Notes under the pieces: generated by a model
Told to the model about the DNA's origin: nothing
Database searches by the model: none
Seen by the model: the letters and a program-made list of their open reading frames with translations, nothing else
DNA from: CAZVYJ01 sp964631565
GTDB taxonomy: Bacteria > Planctomycetota > Phycisphaerae > SM23-33
Assembly (NCBI GenBank): GCA_964631565.1
Contig: CAZVYJ010000087.1
Span: forward strand, 1 to 8,113
DNA: 8,113 nucleotides
Direction of reading: 5' to 3'
Translations under genes and position numbers: made by a program
Shown here: one piece after another, positions 5,432-8,113 of the stretch
Layout of the letters: the number at the start of each line of letters is the position of its first letter
How positions within the stretch are numbered: the first letter of the stretch is position 1

Positions 5432-6373
5432 TTACCGTTTGTCATTATCTTTTGCGTAAGCGTCGACGACGTTCTGGACCAGGCTGTGCCGGACGATGTC
5501 CGTCTTGTCGAGTCTGACGACGGCGAGCCCTTTTATACCGCTCAGCCGCCTGATGGCGTCAATAAGCCCGCTGGTTTCCTTCTCGGGCAGGTCGATCTGG
5601 CTGTCGTCGCCGGTGATTATCATTTTCGAGCCGTGGCCCATGCGAGTCAGGAACATCAGCATCTGGGAAACCGTCGTGTTCTGGGCTTCGTCCAGAATTA
5701 TAACCGAATCGTTAAGCGTTCTGCCACGCATGAAAGCCAGCGGAATTACCTCGATAAGGTCGTTGACCATGAACCGCCGTATCTGGTCGTAATCCATCAT
5801 GTCGTGCAGGGCGTCGAAGAGCGGCCGCAGGTACGGGTTCACCTTGGCCTGCATGTCGCCCGGGAGAAAGCCGAGCTTTTCGCCGGCTTCAACCGCCGGG
5901 CGGGCCAGAACCAGCCTTTTCGCCCTTTTATGCTTGAGCATGTGAACGGCGATTGCGACGGCCAGGTAGGTTTTGCCCGTGCCGGCCGGGCCGGTGCAGA
6001 ACACCATGTCGTTTTTCTGGACCGCCTCGATATAGTTTTTCTGCCCCTCGGTTTTCGGTTTCACCAGTTCGCCGGCGACGTAAACGTCCACCACGTCGAT
6101 GCCGTTTTCGCCCATTGTGTCGGCGAGGTTTCCGATGGCGTCGGTGACGGCCGCCACGTCGAGATACTGGCTGCGGCGAACGTCGCGCTGAAGCTGCTGC
6201 AGGACTGCCGCCGCCCGCGAAACCTTCTTCGCGTCGCCGGTGAGCTTGATTTCCATATCGCGGGCGAATATCTGCACGCCGAGCGCATCGCGGATGAGCT
6301 TGAGATGCTTATCCGCGGGCCCGAACAGAATGCCCCGCTTGGAGGGGTCTTCTATTTTTACCGACAGTTCCAA
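5432..6373 (-). CDS. phoH: PhoH family ATPase
   Basis: This 313-aa cytosolic P-loop ATPase is of the PhoH/YbeZ type, a family tied to RNA metabolism and often encoded beside the endoribonuclease YbeY. It has an N-terminal KH-like region (about 1-65, starting with LFGPADKHLKLIRDALGV), Walker A GPAGTGKT (128-135), LARPAVEAGEKLGFLPGD (156-173), Walker B VIILDEAQN (224-232) and the sensor-like ITGDDSQIDLP (253-263), all intact. Length fits the family. The start is TTG at 6373, with GGAG seven bases before it. The next Met is residue 40, which would remove part of the N-terminal domain, so TTG is the best choice. It is the first gene of the unit with yqfF and has its own candidate promoter behind the pilin terminator. 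Confidence 0.95.
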   Translation of the reverse strand: MELSVKIEDPSKRGILFGPADKHLKLIRDALGVQIFARDMEIKLTGDAKKVSRAAAVLQQLQRDVRRSQYLDVAAVTDAIGNLADTMGENGIDVVDVYVAGELVKPKTEGQKNYIEAVQKNDMVFCTGPAGTGKTYLAVAIAVHMLKHKRAKRLVLARPAVEAGEKLGFLPGDMQAKVNPYLRPLFDALHDMMDYDQIRRFMVNDLIEVIPLAFMRGRTLNDSVIILDEAQNTTVSQMLMFLTRMGHGSKMIITGDDSQIDLPEKETSGLIDAIRRLSGIKGLAVVRLDKTDIVRHSLVQNVVDAYAKDNDKR

Positions 6374-6409
6374 AAGCTGCTCCGTTTCCGGGAGTCAAAA
6401 ACCCTGTAA

Positions 6410-6438
6410 ATAATAACGTTAAACACCGCAAAGGTCAC
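6410..6438 (-). promoter_or_regulatory. Candidate sigma-70-type promoter of phoH
   Basis: On the minus strand GTGACC (6438-6433) is followed after 17 bases by TATTAT (6415-6410), which matches five of six bases of the -10 consensus. It lies about 37 bases before the phoH start and after the pilin terminator, the place where a promoter is needed. The -35 match is only four of six. Confidence 0.35.
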
Positions 6439-6472
6439 TATGGCATGGTATATTTGCCTGAAGTGGGGTCGG

Positions 6473-6512
6473 TTAAAGGAAAACGGCCGGCCCCCTGAGG
6501 AGCCGGCCGTCG
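6473..6512 (-). terminator. Intrinsic terminator of the pseudopilin gene
   Basis: ACGGCCGGC (6483-6491) and GCCGGCCGT (6502-6510) form a perfect 9-bp GC-rich stem 25 bases after the pilin stop. On the minus strand the stem is followed directly by TTTTCCTTT. Strong stem plus T-tract makes this a good rho-independent terminator, separating the pilin from the phoH operon. Confidence 0.75.
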
Positions 6513-6535
6513 GTAAACATTGTACAAGACCCGAA

Positions 6536-7309
6536 CTAGATGCCTTTGATAAGGACGGTGTCTTCCGCGAATCCGGGAGCGCCTGCGGCGGAGCCGCATG
6601 TAACGGTGGTGCCGGAGATGCTGTCGGCGGTGTAAATATTGTTCCGGTAGTTGCCGCTCTTGACCTTTGTTTCCTTTGTGGCCGACATGCTTGCGGTAAG
6701 TGCGTTAATGCATTCGTCCACGTGGTTGTAGCCTGCACCTTCGTTGGTGCTGGTGCTTTCGTTAACCTTGAATTCCGCCAGTGAACTGCCCGGCTTGTCG
6801 GCGAGAATAATCATGGAACCGTCCATGTTTTCACTGAAAGCGGCCGGGTTGGCGGTTGTGCCTGTCACCGTGCTGTAACCAACGTGGTAAGCATAGTCGA
6901 TATAAATGTTCGAGCCGCTCTTGAAGCCGTATTTGCCGTTAGCCGGGTTGTTTATCTCGCTGCCTACGGATGGGCATCGGAACATCTTGTAGCCGGTAGA
7001 GCCGGCGTAAACCAGCAGGTTCAGGCAGTCAACGATACTGGTGTTTAATGCGTAAACGTTATCGTTGGCAGCTACAAGGGTGCCGCTATACCCGGCGCCG
7101 GCGCCGTTGGTTATGAACGGAAAACTCTCATACTCGCCTTTGTAGAGAGCAAGCGCCGAACCGATATTCTTTACGTTCGACTTACAAGCTGTTCGGTTGG
7201 CCAATTCGCGTGCCCTGCTGAGGCTGGGCAGCAGAATTGACACGAGCAGAGCGATGATGGCGATAACCACCAACAGCTCTATCAGAGTAAAACCTTTCAT
7301 TCGTCGCAT
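6536..7309 (-). CDS. Prepilin-type pseudopilin with planctomycete-style C-terminus
   Basis: This 257-aa protein starts MRRMKGFTLIELLVV. A prepilin peptidase should cut after G6 and methylate F7, leaving E11 as the +5 Glu. Residues 7-30 form the hydrophobic assembly helix ending SLLPSL-like (SILLPSL, 24-30). The rest is a globular extracytoplasmic domain with Gly/Ser/Thr-rich loops and five Cys (42, 95, 112, 200, 238). GYNHVDECINALTAS (193-207) occupies the place of the H-X9-DG block seen in many planctomycete pseudopilins, but the DG is missing. The protein would act in a type II secretion-like or type IV pilus-like fibre. The ATG at 7309 follows AAGGAG by nine bases. The frame continues upstream to 7462, but that extension would bury the signal peptide. 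The gene is monocistronic, with a terminator behind it. No other pilus genes are in the window. Confidence 0.9.
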   Translation of the reverse strand: MRRMKGFTLIELLVVIAIIALLVSILLPSLSRARELANRTACKSNVKNIGSALALYKGEYESFPFITNGAGAGYSGTLVAANDNVYALNTSIVDCLNLLVYAGSTGYKMFRCPSVGSEINNPANGKYGFKSGSNIYIDYAYHVGYSTVTGTTANPAAFSENMDGSMIILADKPGSSLAEFKVNESTSTNEGAGYNHVDECINALTASMSATKETKVKSGNYRNNIYTADSISGTTVTCGSAAGAPGFAEDTVLIKGI

Positions 7310-8113
7310 GATTGCGAACTCCTTCCCTTCCCCCCAGCCATTAAAAGAATAATTTCGCCGGATACCATGAACACACCAGAGGGAGGAAATATGATAAGGC
7401 CTGATACCTCTGTGTGGGTATGCCGCCGGCATCCGACTCGACCGGCCACGCGCCGATCTCACTGTTTTCTCCGGGCAATCAGCGCCGGAGGATATATTCT
7501 GTTTTCAAATGTGCGCACACATCAAAAAACGCCGATAGTTCATCAGTCCCGGCGAGCCGGGACGGACATCGTTCAACCAATTGCCTGAAGATGCTGAACA
7601 CAGCGCAATTAAAAACTCTGTGCCTTGGTCGCGGCGGGGGCAAAAAGGCGTGAAACTGCATATATATGATAGCTGTTCAACCGAGCCTTTTTGAAAATGC
7701 CTCTTCTGCGGCAAGGCCACTACTATATCGTAGGGTTATCGCCATATATGTGTCAATAGGCGGCCGGGGAAATATTTGAGGCAGGATTATGTCTTATGGC
7801 GGGGTGCAGAAAACGGCGTATTGTGGATAACATGCTTTCAGCCAAGCTGTTGCATTATCGCCCCTCTGCCGGTGGAGCGGCCGTTTGCCGGCCTTGGCGC
7901 CGATTTTACGGAAAGGGCGAAAATATCTTAATATGTGAGATTTTCCCTCCTTTTTGAAGGTGTTTGGCGGCAGGCTTGAATAATATCATCCTGGTTGGCG
8001 AGGTTATATCGTAGTCTCGTTTGGTTGATTAGGCTGAACAAGCCGTTAATAGCCCCGCCCGTCAGGACATTATGCACTAAGCCTCCCCAAGTACGTATCT
8101 CTTGCGAGTCTTA
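7310..8113. other. Long non-coding region upstream of the pseudopilin
   Basis: I see no gene in these 804 bases. Short open frames on both strands lack ribosome binding sites and family resemblance. The pilin ribosome binding site (AAGGAG) is at 7319-7324. Other structure includes a hairpin at 7469-7490 (CTCCGG/CCGGAG), a 10-base palindrome TGTGCGCACA (7510-7519), overlapping hairpins with a T6 tract at 7524-7563, and a perfect DnaA-box sequence at 7822-7830. I could not identify a convincing promoter for the pilin. The region may be a long leader, or may hold the promoter of a gene beyond the window. Confidence 0.6.
7524..7563 (-). promoter_or_regulatory. Overlapping hairpins with T6 tract in the pilin leader
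   Basis: On the minus strand GTCCCGG-CTCG-CCGGGAC (7563-7546) forms a perfect 7-bp hairpin. The overlapping CGCCG (7554-7550) can instead pair with CGGCG (7534-7530), which is followed at once by six T (7529-7524). The two folds exclude each other, the geometry of an attenuator about 220 bases before the pilin start. The second stem is only 5 bp with a 15-base loop, so the idea is weak. Confidence 0.25.

Noticed and set aside
5486..6409. Long open frame (307 codons) antisense to phoH
   Set aside because: It mirrors the phoH frame, with His, Val and Arg-rich composition and no domain. phoH is intact with all motifs.
7310..7462. N-terminal extension of the pseudopilin to an upstream start
   Set aside because: It would place 51 extra residues before the prepilin signal. 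The ATG at 7309 has a good AAGGAG site and gives a normal six-residue leader.
7540..7546. CTGATGA on the minus strand next to a GC hairpin, resembling a hammerhead ribozyme core
   Set aside because: No stem II joins CTGATGA to the later GAAA, and the triplet before the first stem does not give a valid cleavage site, so the hammerhead fold fails.
7801..7860. Replication origin near the DnaA box
   Set aside because: Only a single box is present, with no AT-rich unwinding region or neighbouring dnaA or dnaN.

Overview
The window looks like a chromosomal segment from a bacterium of the Planctomycetota, probably Phycisphaerae-like. This is an inference. It rests on a prepilin with the very uniform N-terminus typical of the large pseudopilin families of that phylum, on the phoH-yqfF pair, on TTG starts, and on intergenic DNA packed with short dispersed repeats. 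All five genes I can support lie on the minus strand, so transcription runs from high to low coordinates.

Layout in the direction of transcription. (1) 8113-7310: about 800 bases with no supportable gene, holding the leader of the pilin gene and several hairpins. (2) 7309-6536: a prepilin-type pseudopilin gene, closed by a good intrinsic terminator (6512-6473). (3) 6373-5432: phoH, an ATPase with a TTG start and a candidate promoter at 6438-6410. (4) 5299-2972: a 7TM-HD membrane phosphodiesterase of the YqfF/PgpH type. phoH and yqfF form a familiar bacterial operon, but ybeY, which usually follows, is not here. (5) 2971-2579: a hairpin, a 117-123 bp MITE-like inverted-repeat element, heptanucleotide repeats, and a cluster of four GATC sites. 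(6) 2578-1703 and 1629-1012: a compact two-gene restriction-modification cassette, made of a DpnA (M.DpnIIB)-like beta-class methyltransferase and a MutH/MvaI/BcnI-like endonuclease. (7) 1011-1: about 1 kb of gene-free DNA built from several repeat families (REP-like inverted pair, heptads, palindromes).

The most interesting structure is the restriction-modification cassette and its surroundings. The methyltransferase resembles GATC adenine methylases, and the nuclease belongs to a fold group that contains the GATC enzymes MutH and Sau3AI. Four of the window's 15 GATC sites sit within 34 bases just upstream of the methyltransferase start, although GATC is otherwise about three-fold rarer than expected here. 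This suggests that the enzyme regulates its own promoter by methylation. The cassette is bracketed by two sets of direct repeats in the same order (166-185/2699-2718 and 655-692/2937-2974), which suggests a route for its gain or loss. The second set ends exactly at the yqfF stop codon.

How the genes work together: phoH and yqfF are housekeeping (RNA-linked ATPase and probable cyclic-dinucleotide turnover at the membrane). The pseudopilin is an independent transcription unit. The restriction-modification pair is an accessory defence cassette placed just downstream of the housekeeping operon.
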